Origin: Tubulanus polymorphus
Taxonomy: Eukaryota > Nemertea > Palaeonemertea > Tubulaniformes > Tubulanidae
Direction: 5' to 3'
Assembly: GCF_964204645.1 (NCBI RefSeq)
Contig: NC_134034.1
Span: 13,087,962-13,151,961 of the forward strand
Length of the DNA stretch: 64,000 nucleotides
Part shown: positions 54,583-64,000 of the stretch, one piece after another
Layout of the letters: every line of letters starts with the position of its first letter
Position numbering within the stretch: position 1 is the first letter of the stretch
Program-made: the position numbers and the translations under genes
The notes under the pieces: model-generated
The model's database searches: none
What the model saw: the letters and a program-made list of their open reading frames with translations, nothing else
What the model was told of the DNA's origin: nothing

Positions 54583-57410
54583 GGGATCTGCTGTGCGTTC
54601 GGTTATTAGCTCCGGCCACAAGTCGAGACTTACAACGAAAACCGAAGTTCACCCGGGGTGAATTTTTTGAAATACACATCGAGTTCCTTCCTTGGCACAC
54701 TATTCAATATTCAGCAAACGATCTACGACGCGTTACATTAGACCTGCGCCGGTGTGCGCGCCATTTTCACGACATTCTATCTTGATGATAATAGATGACG
54801 GTCCTTAGTAGAGTTATCCGTCAACAGTAATCGACGACGCTTGTGAACTCACATGCCCCGAGTCGCCTCAATCAAAATTAGTGTTTCAGTCCATTACCGT
54901 GTGCAAAAAACCGCTTCGTTATGGCCGAGAAAGAGTGATCGGGCTATCCTTCCATCTGAATACATTCTACTGTGGCAATTGAGGATCCGCTAGGTGGCGC
55001 TTGTTTGAAGTAAGTCTTCGTGTTTGTTTTTGTACGATTGGATATAATATTGTTTATTCCTCCGTACACGCGTGGAAGGTGCAATATCGGGGTATTCGCG
55101 TGCCGAGTCCGTTTTCCGTATGCCACGATCTTCGCGCGATCTTCCGAAGTGAACTTTGAAGACTAATCGAGTAACAAGCCTTGATAGTCGATCGTAAGAA
55201 CGTGACACGAGCGAGGAAGAGAGACGGGGGAGAGTGGGAGAGAAGAAGGATGTTTTCGATTAAGATTTCTAATTACTGCATCGCGCGGTTTCGCCAGAAT
55301 TACTGTCATCACTCACTGATTGTGAAGGTGTTTACTTCGATGAGAGCGGTATCGATTGAACCGCCTGATTGATCGTTGTCGGCCATTTCTCTAAATCGGG
55401 ATTTTATTCGATACGCCTAGCGCGTGCGTGCTCGCTTACCAGAGTCAGCGCCAGAGTCGATCACGGCCTACTGTCCCAGCATTGGGCGAGCATTCGATTT
55501 AAAAAAAAGTTGATCCATCGAATCGTTTGTCCCGCCAATCGACAGAATGCCAGTTTAGCTAGGGGTTCGAGAGCGACCGGTGTTTCATATATAAGTTATT
55601 CAGCATTCGATTTACCCCAGAAGACAAACTAGCGCCACCTAGTGGATTTTCAATTGCAACAGTTTTGTTTCCATTATTCGTTTCCTTTCATTATATACCA
55701 TTTTCAATAATGATGGCCAGCATATTATTAAGACCGACCGCTCACCAGCGCTACCTACCGGATCGACGATTGCCACCGATGCAGCATTCGCGCTAACCAA
55801 CGGCACGAGAATCGATACGCGATGCGTGGCAGGTGATCGAATGCGTAGAAATGAACGTGAGCTGCGCGTGATCGGTCTAATCACAAAAATACACCATCCC
55901 TACAAAAATAATTTCCCTAGGCGGGAAATTATCATTTGCCTGAACGGATGATTGCATTCATGTTAGCAAGGAAGAAAAAAGGTCGCGCCGGAGACTAAAA
56001 GCCCCGTCCAAGGCAGCTGTTTGACATTTAAAAAAAAAAATCGAGTATTCAACGCCTCGTACGTATAACCGTATATCGGAAGACTAATGTCGAATGACTT
56101 CACGCGGTTTACGATGAGACTGATATCGTACGCGATCGGACTGCTTGAAAGTCATAACCTCCTTGTCGTCAATGTCGAAATGATGCGCGCCTCTACCGGG
56201 ACTTCGAGGAATCGAAATTTTGACCTGGGCCCAGTTTCACAAAAAGGATTAAGGCCCAAATCGATTTCAGATAAATGGAATTAATGATGAAATCGAATCG
56301 ATTTATGAGTTAAACTCTGGCCCTGGCACTAAATTTTCTTCTCTAACTCGAGTCACACGGAAACACGGAAACCCGAAGACGGAATGTTTCCGATCAGCGT
56401 TTCCCGGTGTCGTGTGCGTTTAACCGAGAAACAAGAAACACGGTTTCGGGAAACAACTTTCTCCGCGTGTTTCCCTGCGCTTCGTTTGCGTTGGGCTTCG
56501 ATATGGTAGAGTAACTTTTAGAGAATATTGTCTCTCCTGTAACTGGTGACTTATCAGGGTTGGATCTAGCCTGAGTGCTGGTGTGCCACCGGGCACCTAA
56601 ATGTCATAGATAATTTTGAATTCGTAGCGCTCTGAGATGTATTCTGAGAAGACATTTCGGGCTTCAAATCTATTCTTCCTTACATCTGCAAAATATGGCA
56701 TTTTTACCTGTTGAATAGAATGTTATCAATAAGTTACCATTTTCGATTATTCAAATCGACCGTTTTGATTATTTCTACCAGAACTTGAACAAAAAAATAG
56801 AACGGGCGCTTCTTCAAAGTAAGGTGAATAGCGCGACCCAAGCAGTATTTCAGCGCCAGATTGGATTATATTGAAATATAAGGATATAGCGTTCGCCTGG
56901 CCCCGGTAGGTTTATCATCACTGCCGCGTTAGCAGCAGATACCATAGCAACTATATCAAGCCTTCATATCGACATAAGTCAAACGAAAGTGAAAGAAAAA
57001 ATCAATACGGAAAATCGATATAAAACGCGTGTATTTTCGATTCTATTTTAGACGGGTGACTGTTATTGCGTTTCGAATAAAATTCGTCTCTCTCTCTCTC
57101 TATCTTTCTCTCCCGTTTTACAGCTGTACCTACGTCAGTCGTTATAGGAATAATCGATTTCTTTTAAAATGAAATACCGTATAATGACGAGCTTTGTCTT
57201 GTGCGCAATAGAATTCGTAGTCGCTTGAAGATCTATTATTGTACAGTAGAGTAGAAACAGCGACTAAAAAAAAGTTCGCTAAATCGTGATTACGCAGAGA
57301 CGGTTTGTGACCCGGGTCATCCTCGCTTGCCAGAGTTTGATTGCCTCCCGTCGAAGCTCACGCGAACACAAACCCTGACCACAAACCCTTTATTGGTCTA
57401 TTACACTGTT
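54583..57410. other. Noncoding stretch
   Basis: No gene recognised. Strong CTCF-like motifs are CCGCTAGGTGGCGCT at 54987-55001 (plus) and CCACTAGGTGGCGCT at 55631-55645 (minus), convergently oriented 640 bases apart. A GGGCCCAGTTTCACAAAAAG sequence near 56228, with a GAGTTAAACTCTGGCCC partner near 56307, looks like another short palindromic MITE. Confidence 0.45.
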
Positions 57411-57415
57411 CGCGA

Positions 57416-57581
57416 TTTCTTGGGCGGACAGGTCTCCGCTCATCGGCCACCAGTCTATATTTTTAGCCAAACAGATGCGATTAGACTGATAGCGCGAATC
57501 TGCCGGTGAAAAACAACGCATCTGATTGGCTTAATACATAGACTGGTGGCCGCCGAGCGGCGACCAATCCGCCCGAGAAAG
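57416..57581. mobile_element. Foldback element with 64-bp arms
   Basis: The left arm 57416-57479 (TTTCTTGGGCGGACAGGTCT, CGGCCACCAGTCTAT, AGCCAAACAGATGCG) is repeated inverted at 57517-57581 with only a few mismatches, around a 37-base loop. Open frames crossing it are not genes. Confidence 0.85.
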
Positions 57582-58119
57582 AATGAAGGATTTTTCAATC
57601 GAATTTATCGATCAATATGTGGGGATTCACATTACATAATTCGCAGACGGAAAATAGAAATTAGTACCGAGCGGAACAAAAATGGGGGTTGGGTTGTTCC
57701 GCTCGCAGACGTGTTATTTTCGAGCGATGACGTAAGTGTTTTTTTTTTGGGAAGAGACGCTGTGGATTGCGTGTGTGTGAAGCACGCTATTTGATAATTA
57801 GACCCGTCGCATCGGCAGCTGAAATACCTTGATGTACAGCACTTTCATACACCGTCGGAATTACCTACCCTCTCCTGGTAAACAGGTGTGCGTCGTCACA
57901 TTTAGAAAGAAACTCACCATCGACTATTTTTTCTTCGAAAAGTTCGATGTTGACAACCCGGCAACGAAGTATTGATAATTGGGTAATGCAGTAAGTATAG
58001 GAGAGTAGTGCATTTGTTTAATTGCACCTGGAAACTTGGCGAAATCAGTTCGAGTTTTTAACGATAGGAGAATACGTTAGAAAAATCGCTTTGTCCAACT
58101 GTTACGCACTACCATTAGC

Positions 58120-58200
58120 AATTCATTGGTCTACTGGTTAGCACGCTTGCATTCTACGCGCGAGACCCGGGTTCGAGTCCTGGTGGGCGCACGATTTTTC
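58120..58200 (+). other. tRNA-like sequence (degenerate tRNA or SINE head)
   Basis: TTGGTCTACTGGTTAGCACG resembles an A box and CCGGGTTCGAGTCCTGG contains an exact B box, followed by TGGGCGCA and a T-run. The 5' acceptor strand that should pair with GGGCGC is absent and the anticodon stem does not close with a 7-base loop, so a functional tRNA is unlikely. Confidence 0.5.
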
Positions 58201-58254
58201 ACTGTCACTTCAATCTTAATCGCGATGAAAAAAAAAATTCGTAGACGCAGCCAG

Positions 58255-58429
58255 CTATAGACGAGTAGCATTGTATAAGCTTTTACTATTTTATTTGACG
58301 CACGGGCTTTTGCTACTAATGTAAAGAGAAGCTTCATCATTCACTCCTGATGAAGCTCCTGTTAGTATCAAAAGCTCGTGCGTCGAATGAAATAGTTATC
58401 GTATTTAGTACTATACAAATAGTCTATAG
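58255..58429. mobile_element. Foldback element with long arms and 8-base loop
   Basis: CTATAGAC at the left edge pairs with GTCTATAG at the right. Inner arms are stronger: GACGCACGGGCTTTTGCTAC and GAAGCTTCATCA against TGATGAAGCTCC and AAAAGCTCGTGCGTC. The centre is TTCACTCC. Confidence 0.85.
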
Positions 58430-58724
58430 TTAACATTAGTGAACTACTCTTAATTCTCTCAATTGGCGCACGAGCTAGTTCACGGCGGCCACGTCCGAGT
58501 AAGGCTTACTGTATTTTCAAACTCGGAGGGAATATTTGATAACTTGTAGATATATACTTGGTGTTTGTTTTCGGGCCGATGGGAAATCTGCTCAACGACC
58601 CGGTAATTGGCGTAGGCGTGTCACACGCTGGCGCAACAGACACGTACGGACCATTGATCAATTAACTGTTTCTTCTACGGGGTTCATCTTTGTTATCAGT
58701 CACAATTCATCAGAATTTCCTCTG

Positions 58725-58830
58725 CTGCTTCTGATGTTGCTGCTGGTGCTGCTGCTGGTGGTGCTGTGGGTGGTGGTGGTGGCGGCGCTGCTGCTGCTGC
58801 TGCTGTTGCTGCTGCTGTTGATCTTGTTGC
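58725..58830. repeat. Mixed CTG/GTG trinucleotide repeat
   Basis: TGCTGCTGGTGCTGCTGCTG, GGTGGTGGTGGCGGCGCTGC and a closing CTGCTGCTGTTGCTG run. The minus-strand Gln/His-rich and plus-strand Leu/Val-rich frames are repeat translations. Confidence 0.95.
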
Positions 58831-59078
58831 AAAACTAGAATCGCCAAACAAAATTCAGAAATATCATTTGTGTTTGAGAGGCGAGAGTTTATTTTGCAAA
58901 AATCAAATCGATACAAACTCTGGTCATGTTTTTTGTGCGCATTTCTAACTTCCTAATTGAAAATAAATTCACTTTTTAAATGCGATTTTGTACACTAAGT
59001 CACTACTAGCGAACCTGTTAAAAAGCGTCGATTGCTTCATGCGTATGACATCATGACATATAAACTATAGACGAATAA

Positions 59079-59299
59079 GGCTAAAAAAAAATTGATACCT
59101 TGTTTCTCCGCTCTGCTGAGCTTAAATGTTGACCCGGCCGGCCGCCTATCTACCCTATACATTACATTTTTCAAAATCGTGATCAATTTTACCATAACAG
59201 ACCCGGCCGCTATAGAAATGAACTGTTTATAAATTTTATCATATTTTACAAAAATGACCCGGCCGCTGCGGAGAAACAAGGTATCATTTTTGTTTAGCC
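59079..59299. mobile_element. Harbinger-like MITE, copy 2 (221 bp)
   Basis: Near-identical to the copy at 13977-14196, with ends GGCTAAAAAAAAATTGATAC and GTATCATTTTTGTTTAGCC. Flanked by TAA on both sides (59076-59078 and 59300-59302). Confidence 0.87.
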
Positions 59300-59941
59300 T
59301 AAAATATATAATCAAATTTGTAAATAAACAGATAAATAAATATTTACCTTTTTTGTGTAAGAATATATGTAAAAATACTGTAGAACTGTATACATAAACA
59401 TATTCATATTTCCGTCGAAGAATAAAACTAGTATTTCTAGTTTGCTAGGGTTTAAACCCGGGCAGGGATTCACCCCCAAATCAAAGGGCACATCGACAGA
59501 AAGCATTAACTCGACATGTTTGAAAATACGTAAAACAAGTCGGAAAGTGGAAAATATCGAACTGAAACCTAAAAAAAAGGTTTAAATTCATAAGCTTGTT
59601 CTCTGTATTTCTAAAATTGGGTTAATATTCTCTGATCAGAGTTTCCTTTTGTCGTGCCCTTTTAATCAAAAGATATGGCCTATTTTGGGGATGCGACCCT
59701 CCCTGAATCAGACCCTAGATGCGTCGCTGTAACTTTATTCGAGAAAAGACTTTTTCGTATAAACTGAACGGCCCCTCGTCGGCTACTGAAACTAACCGAG
59801 CAAGGCTGCCGCCAGACGTCCTCTTGAGCGAAGTTGAAATAGCAGACATTAGCTCAGAAACGGATCATTTGTTAGCCTGAATTGGGACGTTTCCAGATGT
59901 GCCGCAAAAACACCTCTCTCAGACCATCGCTCCTGTTTTTG

Positions 59942-61805
59942 TTAAACAGTTAGCCTAGCGGAGGGAGCCGCGATTTTAACGTGATCGGACACGTAGGCTA
60001 ACGACTTATAATATGACAAATCTATCGTACTAGCCGATAAACCATCTAAAAACTGCTCGCGTGTCCGATTGAAATACAACTCTTCCAGACAGTCGAATCC
60101 GACCGGCGATTTAGAGGGCTCGAACTTATTAGCGAAAAGTTCGGGACGGCGAGAAAGTGTTGGTAGATCCCCGGCTGTAAAAACGCAGATTCCGTTCCTC
60201 CAACTGTCACCGGCACACGGGTGCACCGGACCCATTCTCCAAATCTTGTACCTCGCTAGGAAAGGTAATTTCACCGGGTCGGTCTCGTGGATTTTACCTG
60301 TTGGAAAGAGAAATTTTGAATATCCATAATTATTCTTGATTTTTGAGTTAAAATCGCACGCATGAATGGCTGTTGTGTGAATTTCACTTCAGAAAAATGC
60401 TTCAAAAACAAAACAAAAATGGGATCCTAATATGCAAGCACCGCAGCGTCGACTAAGCGCTCTAACCGCCTGAGCTAACGAGGCCGACCTACAGCGGTTC
60501 TATAACCTACTGCATATCTCTTAAATGCATACCCTAACCCTAATCGTAAATCCTACCCTAATCTTTACTCTCTTGGCCATTCACCCTAATTTCTGCAGTT
60601 GAAAAAGCCACCATTTTGTGTATATGTGATCGAACACTACCCTGATTTCGGCGGTCCGGCCCTCAGTCGATTTGAAGCCTGAATCGATACTTGCCAGTGT
60701 AAGCTCCCGGTGCGCCTAGTTGCGGGTTATGATTCAACGTGGCGAAAAAATACTCGTCCGGTATCGTCGTGTTTGCGAACCAATTGTATAAGTACTTGGC
60801 GACAGGCGCATGCGTGGCGAACTCGACGAATCCTCTCGATAGTACCACGTGCACGGCGCCTCTCACCACCGTAACGCCATCTGGTAGTGGACGGTATTTC
60901 AACTGCGTAGCATAACGTTCCGGGAAGGAGCTGCAAGAAGATAAATTGCAAACTATAGAAAATTACAGAATGCATAAATCATGTTCACAATCCGCATCTC
61001 ATTCTTAAGGCGTTCGAACTTTGAATATGTTATGACGTAAAGGGAATTACAACCCATGAATAAGTATCTACCGTCTAATCGTGCCCTGCACGTCGTTGGC
61101 GCCGTTGTACGTTTTCAGAATGTTGACCAGTTCGTAATTCGTTTTCAGCGGAGCCTCGTGGCCGGTGAGATTGATAAAGTATTTCCACGATTTACTCATC
61201 ATAAGCAATTGTTTCATACAGCTTATTTCCGGCTGCAGTACGCTCAGTTCGCCCCATTCAACCTTGTAACGTTCCGGCGACAGAAACACGTTCGGGAAAC
61301 AGTCGGTGATACCCGTGACGTTTGCCATGAATTCGTCGGGCGATTTCGCGTCGACGTGCACGCAATAGTAATTCTGAGGTCGGTAGATCATTCTGAGCAG
61401 GCGTTCGAAACGTTCCAGGTCTTTATAGATGAGTATACTGAACGCGATCGGGAACTGATGTTCAGTTTCCGTCAACGGATGTAAAATGTACTTTCTACCG
61501 CGCCTGAAGGCGTCGCGATCACTGACCATGTTCAGATATTCATTTGCTCCGCGCTGCTGCGGAGTCTGGTCGGTGGTTTCCACTTCAGCTACCAACTTAC
61601 TGATGTTAGTGCCTTCTTCGAAAAGTGCTCCGCAGTTTTTGAACGCGATTTCTGCGCGGATTTCGGGTATTGTGACTAACTCGGTATGATCGTCGCGACA
61701 ACCCGTCGGGTTCGGCGGCGGCCATGTGTTTGTTATCAAGATGAGGAAACATGTCTCTAGCAACACGAACAAAACGACTAGTGCAGCGAACGATCCAAAC
61801 TTCAT
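59942..61805 (-). CDS. GT14 beta-1,6-N-acetylglucosaminyltransferase (GCNT/C2GnT-like), 3 exons, complete
   Basis: Exons in transcript order: 61072-61805, 60695-60930, 59942-60297; 1326 bases, 441 aa, stop TAA at 59942-59944. Type II Golgi topology: short cytoplasmic tip, signal anchor FAALVVLFVLLETCFLILI (6-24), lumenal stem, then the Branch domain. Family marks are FPIAFSILIYKD (118-129), YYCVHVDAKS (146-155), LTGHEAPLKTN (213-223), PDEYFFAT with the likely catalytic Glu at 304, and CVFTAGDLPTL plus LFANKF near the C-terminus. Length matches human GCNT1 (428 aa). Enzymes of this family add beta-1,6-GlcNAc to O-glycan cores or to poly-LacNAc; the exact acceptor cannot be read. The first intron is GT-AG. 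The second appears to use a GC donor (ACTG then GCAAGT at 60694), since the nearby GT site would give an immediate stop. AATAAA at 59734-59739 (minus) is a plausible poly(A) signal. Confidence 0.94.
60428..60492 (-). other. tRNA-like 5' half in a GCNT intron
   Basis: Minus strand: GGCCTCGTTAGCTCAGGCGG then TTAGAGCGCTTAGTCGACG has a good D arm and A box (TAGCTCAG). The T arm is missing or decayed (GCATATTAGGATCCC). It looks like a tRNA-derived SINE remnant. Confidence 0.45.
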
Positions 61806-61997
61806 CGCCCTCTTACACCTTCAAAATAGAGAGTGAAATACATGTGTGAATACTAGATTTAAAATCATTCATAATGCATAAATGAATAATAGATAAATAG
61901 CTGTTTGTTTATTTCTGATACTATCCCGAGGAAACACTGACATTACAGCTGATTCGTCTTCACGTCCTCGCATTGCGATAGGGTCTACCGAGCAACG

Positions 61998-62048
61998 CTA
62001 CTGTGGCAAGCGGTATTCCGCCATAATCCGCCAGGTGTCGCTAGTGTA
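61998..62048. repeat. Copy of the AGGTGTCGCTAGTG repeat
   Basis: GCTACTGTGGCAAGCGGTAT then CCGCCAGGTGTCGCTAGTG, about 200 bases upstream of the GCNT start codon. Related to the copies at 48271 and 48443. Confidence 0.65.
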
Positions 62049-62099
62049 CAATACGACGCCGACGCTGGATTTCTTTTCAAACTCAATTGAAATCTAACG

Positions 62100-62488
62100 A
62101 TATTCTATCCATCCACCGATCCACCCATCCACCCATCCATCCATCCACCGATCCATCCATCCATCCACCGATCCACCCATCCATCCATCCATCCATTCCA
62201 TCCATCCCATCCATCCATCCATCCATCCATCCACCCATCCACCCACCCAACCACCCACCCACCCACCAATCCATCCACCCATCCATCCACCCACCCATCC
62301 ACCCACCCATCCATCCACCCAACCACCCAACCACCCACCCAACCACCCAACCATCTATCCATCCATCCATCCACCCACCCATCCATCTATCCATCCATCC
62401 ATCCACCCACCCATCCATCCATCCATCCATCCAACCACCCACCCACCCACCCAACCACCCACCCAACCATCTATCCATCCATCCACCG
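62100..62488. repeat. CCAT/CCAC tetranucleotide microsatellite
   Basis: Nearly 390 bases of CCATCCATCCACCCA-type repeats. All six overlapping long frames here (Pro/Ser/His/Ile or Trp/Gly/Asp/Met rich) are artefacts. Confidence 0.98.
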
Positions 62489-63480
62489 AAAATAGAATAT
62501 ATTCAGGCCTATACAGTAGAATATATTCAGAAATAGTTCGGCCTTGTTTTAGGTTTATTGGGGCTGACAATAGAAGCGAGGTGAGAAACAAGGTATCAGT
62601 TTGTGTCTGAATGCCGCAAAACCGACCAATAATCTCCGATCATGGCCGCAGCCTTTATCAAAATCGTCGAAATTTCAGGAATAAATCTTCGATCCGATTT
62701 GGATCGGAACCGCCGGAAAATATCCGAACAAACTATCAAAGCAAATTAAGTCGTATTGGTAATTACTATTTCATAACAAAACAATGTATTTTACGAATCG
62801 AATTTGCGTTCTGGCGACGCACCATTGTAAACAAGAATTTAGATTTCGATTCTGAATTTTTATTCGTTTGCGACGCGGAGGAATTTTCATGTTCGGGGAA
62901 CCGGCTCGTCGCGTGATATGACGCGGTTATTCGGCCGCTTAAAAAATTGCGAACTTTGAGGAAATCCCGCTGAGTCCGTGCGTTGTATAAAACATTCAAA
63001 GGAAGGCCATCGAGTGGGCGCGGGGATCACCAAACCGCCAAGAACATTTCAATCTATGTGTCGTTCTTCTTTGTTTTATGTTATTTATTGTTTAAGGCAA
63101 TGAACTGGTATGACATGGCATCCGGGTATACGGCATTCAATACTTTATTACCGATGTATCGTGTGTTTTGAAAGACTTGAATGCGATCTTTTTTCCATCG
63201 AATTATTGAATTTGATAGTAACTTCTGCCGCTACGGAAGCCTGCTGGTGGCGTACGAGATCGATTTATTTTCTTTATGATTTCGATTGATTATGTAGAAA
63301 TTCGAGTCGATTCAATCGTTTATTCACGTCATTTATAAATCGAGATTCGACGTATTTTGTCCAGAATTCGAAATCCGACATCGAAATACCTCGAATTTCT
63401 ACTCAACTGACTCGAATTTCGACGACATAGAAATAGTCGATTTCCGACAAAATATTTCGTAACATATCCGATGTAACATT
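62489..63480. other. Noncoding stretch
   Basis: GGTGAGAAACAAGGTATCAG at 62579-62600 is one end of the Harbinger-like MITE family. Short open frames on both strands show no recognisable domain. Confidence 0.4.
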
Positions 63481-63486
63481 TTATCT

Positions 63487-63594
63487 CGCATGTCACCAAC
63501 GGGCCTCCGTATCCCACAGATTTCCAGACATAGTGTATCTCGCATGTCACCAACGGGCCTCCGTATCCCACAGATTTCCAGACATAGTGTATTT
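63487..63594. repeat. 54-bp tandem duplication
   Basis: Two identical copies of a 54-base unit beginning ATCTCGCATGTCACCAACGG and ending CCAGACATAGTGT. The identity implies a recent duplication. Confidence 0.95.
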
Positions 63595-63789
63595 TTCGTA
63601 TATTCATTACCAAACTTTATAGTTTTATTTATTAGAATGATATCTCCCGACGATCGAATGAAAGTTCGATTTCTTCGATAGTAGACTTGTACTTTAGTGG
63701 ATCTACTTGTTGGTAGTGTGGGGCGCTATTCTACTATTTTTGGCGATGAAATTATGAAATATGATATCCGCAAAATTTCGACATCGCGT

Positions 63790-63924
63790 GTAAAGATCCG
63801 AGTCAGAGTTTTTCTCTTGAATAGCTCCGCCTAAAGATTTTCAAACATGGCCTTAAAAATAGCGATTCGCAAATTTGGAGGAGGGGTCCGGACGCCCTGA
63901 ACCCACTCTAAATCCGCCACTGCA
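63790..63924 (-). mobile_element. hAT-like MITE terminus
   Basis: Read on the minus strand it begins CAGTGGCGGATTTAGAGTGG, a typical hAT MITE end, and continues GGTTCAGGGCGTCCGGACCC. The other end was not located within the window. Confidence 0.5.
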
Positions 63925-64000
63925 TTGGACATTCTATCATACATTTTGGTTCACAAAAGCGTTTATTCATTTTTATTCGCAAATGATCGTCTAGTTTTAA

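Noticed and set aside
60530-60580. Telomeric CCCTAA repeats
   Set aside because: Only two or three imperfect copies; not a telomere tract.
62083-62591. Several overlapping 78-149-codon frames on both strands
   Set aside because: All are translations of CCAT/CCAC tetranucleotide repeat.

Overview
The window is nuclear DNA from an invertebrate animal, most likely a marine bilaterian and possibly a lophotrochozoan (that placement is inference). Genes have many exons with GT-AG introns of about 0.1-1.5 kb. Protein families are metazoan: sterol O-acyltransferase, METTL2-type tRNA methyltransferase, core-2 type GlcNAc-transferase, and a NIT-domain guanylate cyclase, a class reported from marine invertebrates. 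There are no operons, ribosome binding sites or CRISPR arrays.

Genes by position: (1) 351-1782 (+), the last three coding exons of a SOAT/ACAT-like sterol O-acyltransferase. (2) 6642-12182 (-), nine exons of a NIT-domain receptor guanylate cyclase, with a tRNA-Ala(UGC) gene (10037-10108, +) in one intron. (3) 13753-18029 (-), a complete seven-exon METTL2-like tRNA m3C methyltransferase whose linker is an in-frame 15-bp minisatellite. (4) 20515-20655 (+), a probable first exon of a C7orf25/UPF0415 homologue; the rest was not found. (5) 26443-27540 (-), a large terminal exon encoding an FN3 domain, one membrane helix and a long cytoplasmic tail. (6) 59942-61805 (-), a complete three-exon GT14 glycosyltransferase (GCNT-like), one intron of which appears to be GC-AG. 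From about 27.6 to 59.9 kb I recognise no protein-coding gene.

The rest is dominated by tandem repeats, several occurring as separate arrays of one family: a 77-bp unit with a Pol III B-box-like core (four arrays), a 92-bp unit (three arrays), a 39-bp unit (at least four arrays), a 55-bp unit (three places), plus 22-, 30-, 49-, 61-, 94- and 109-bp units and long CT, GA, CTG and CCAT simple repeats. Two families show higher-order repeat structure.

Short non-autonomous transposons are numerous: a Harbinger-like MITE (four copies, TTA/TAA target duplications), a pogo-like MITE with TA duplication, a TA-flanked 122-bp MITE, foldback elements, and a tRNA-derived SINE with a clear 10-bp duplication nested in an older repeat. 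The most interesting overall pattern is that several minisatellite units match the terminal inverted repeats of these MITEs, or lie inside a TIR-bounded element, suggesting MITE ends seed minisatellite arrays here. The most interesting single gene is the NIT-guanylate cyclase, in which one of the two metal-binding aspartates is glycine.
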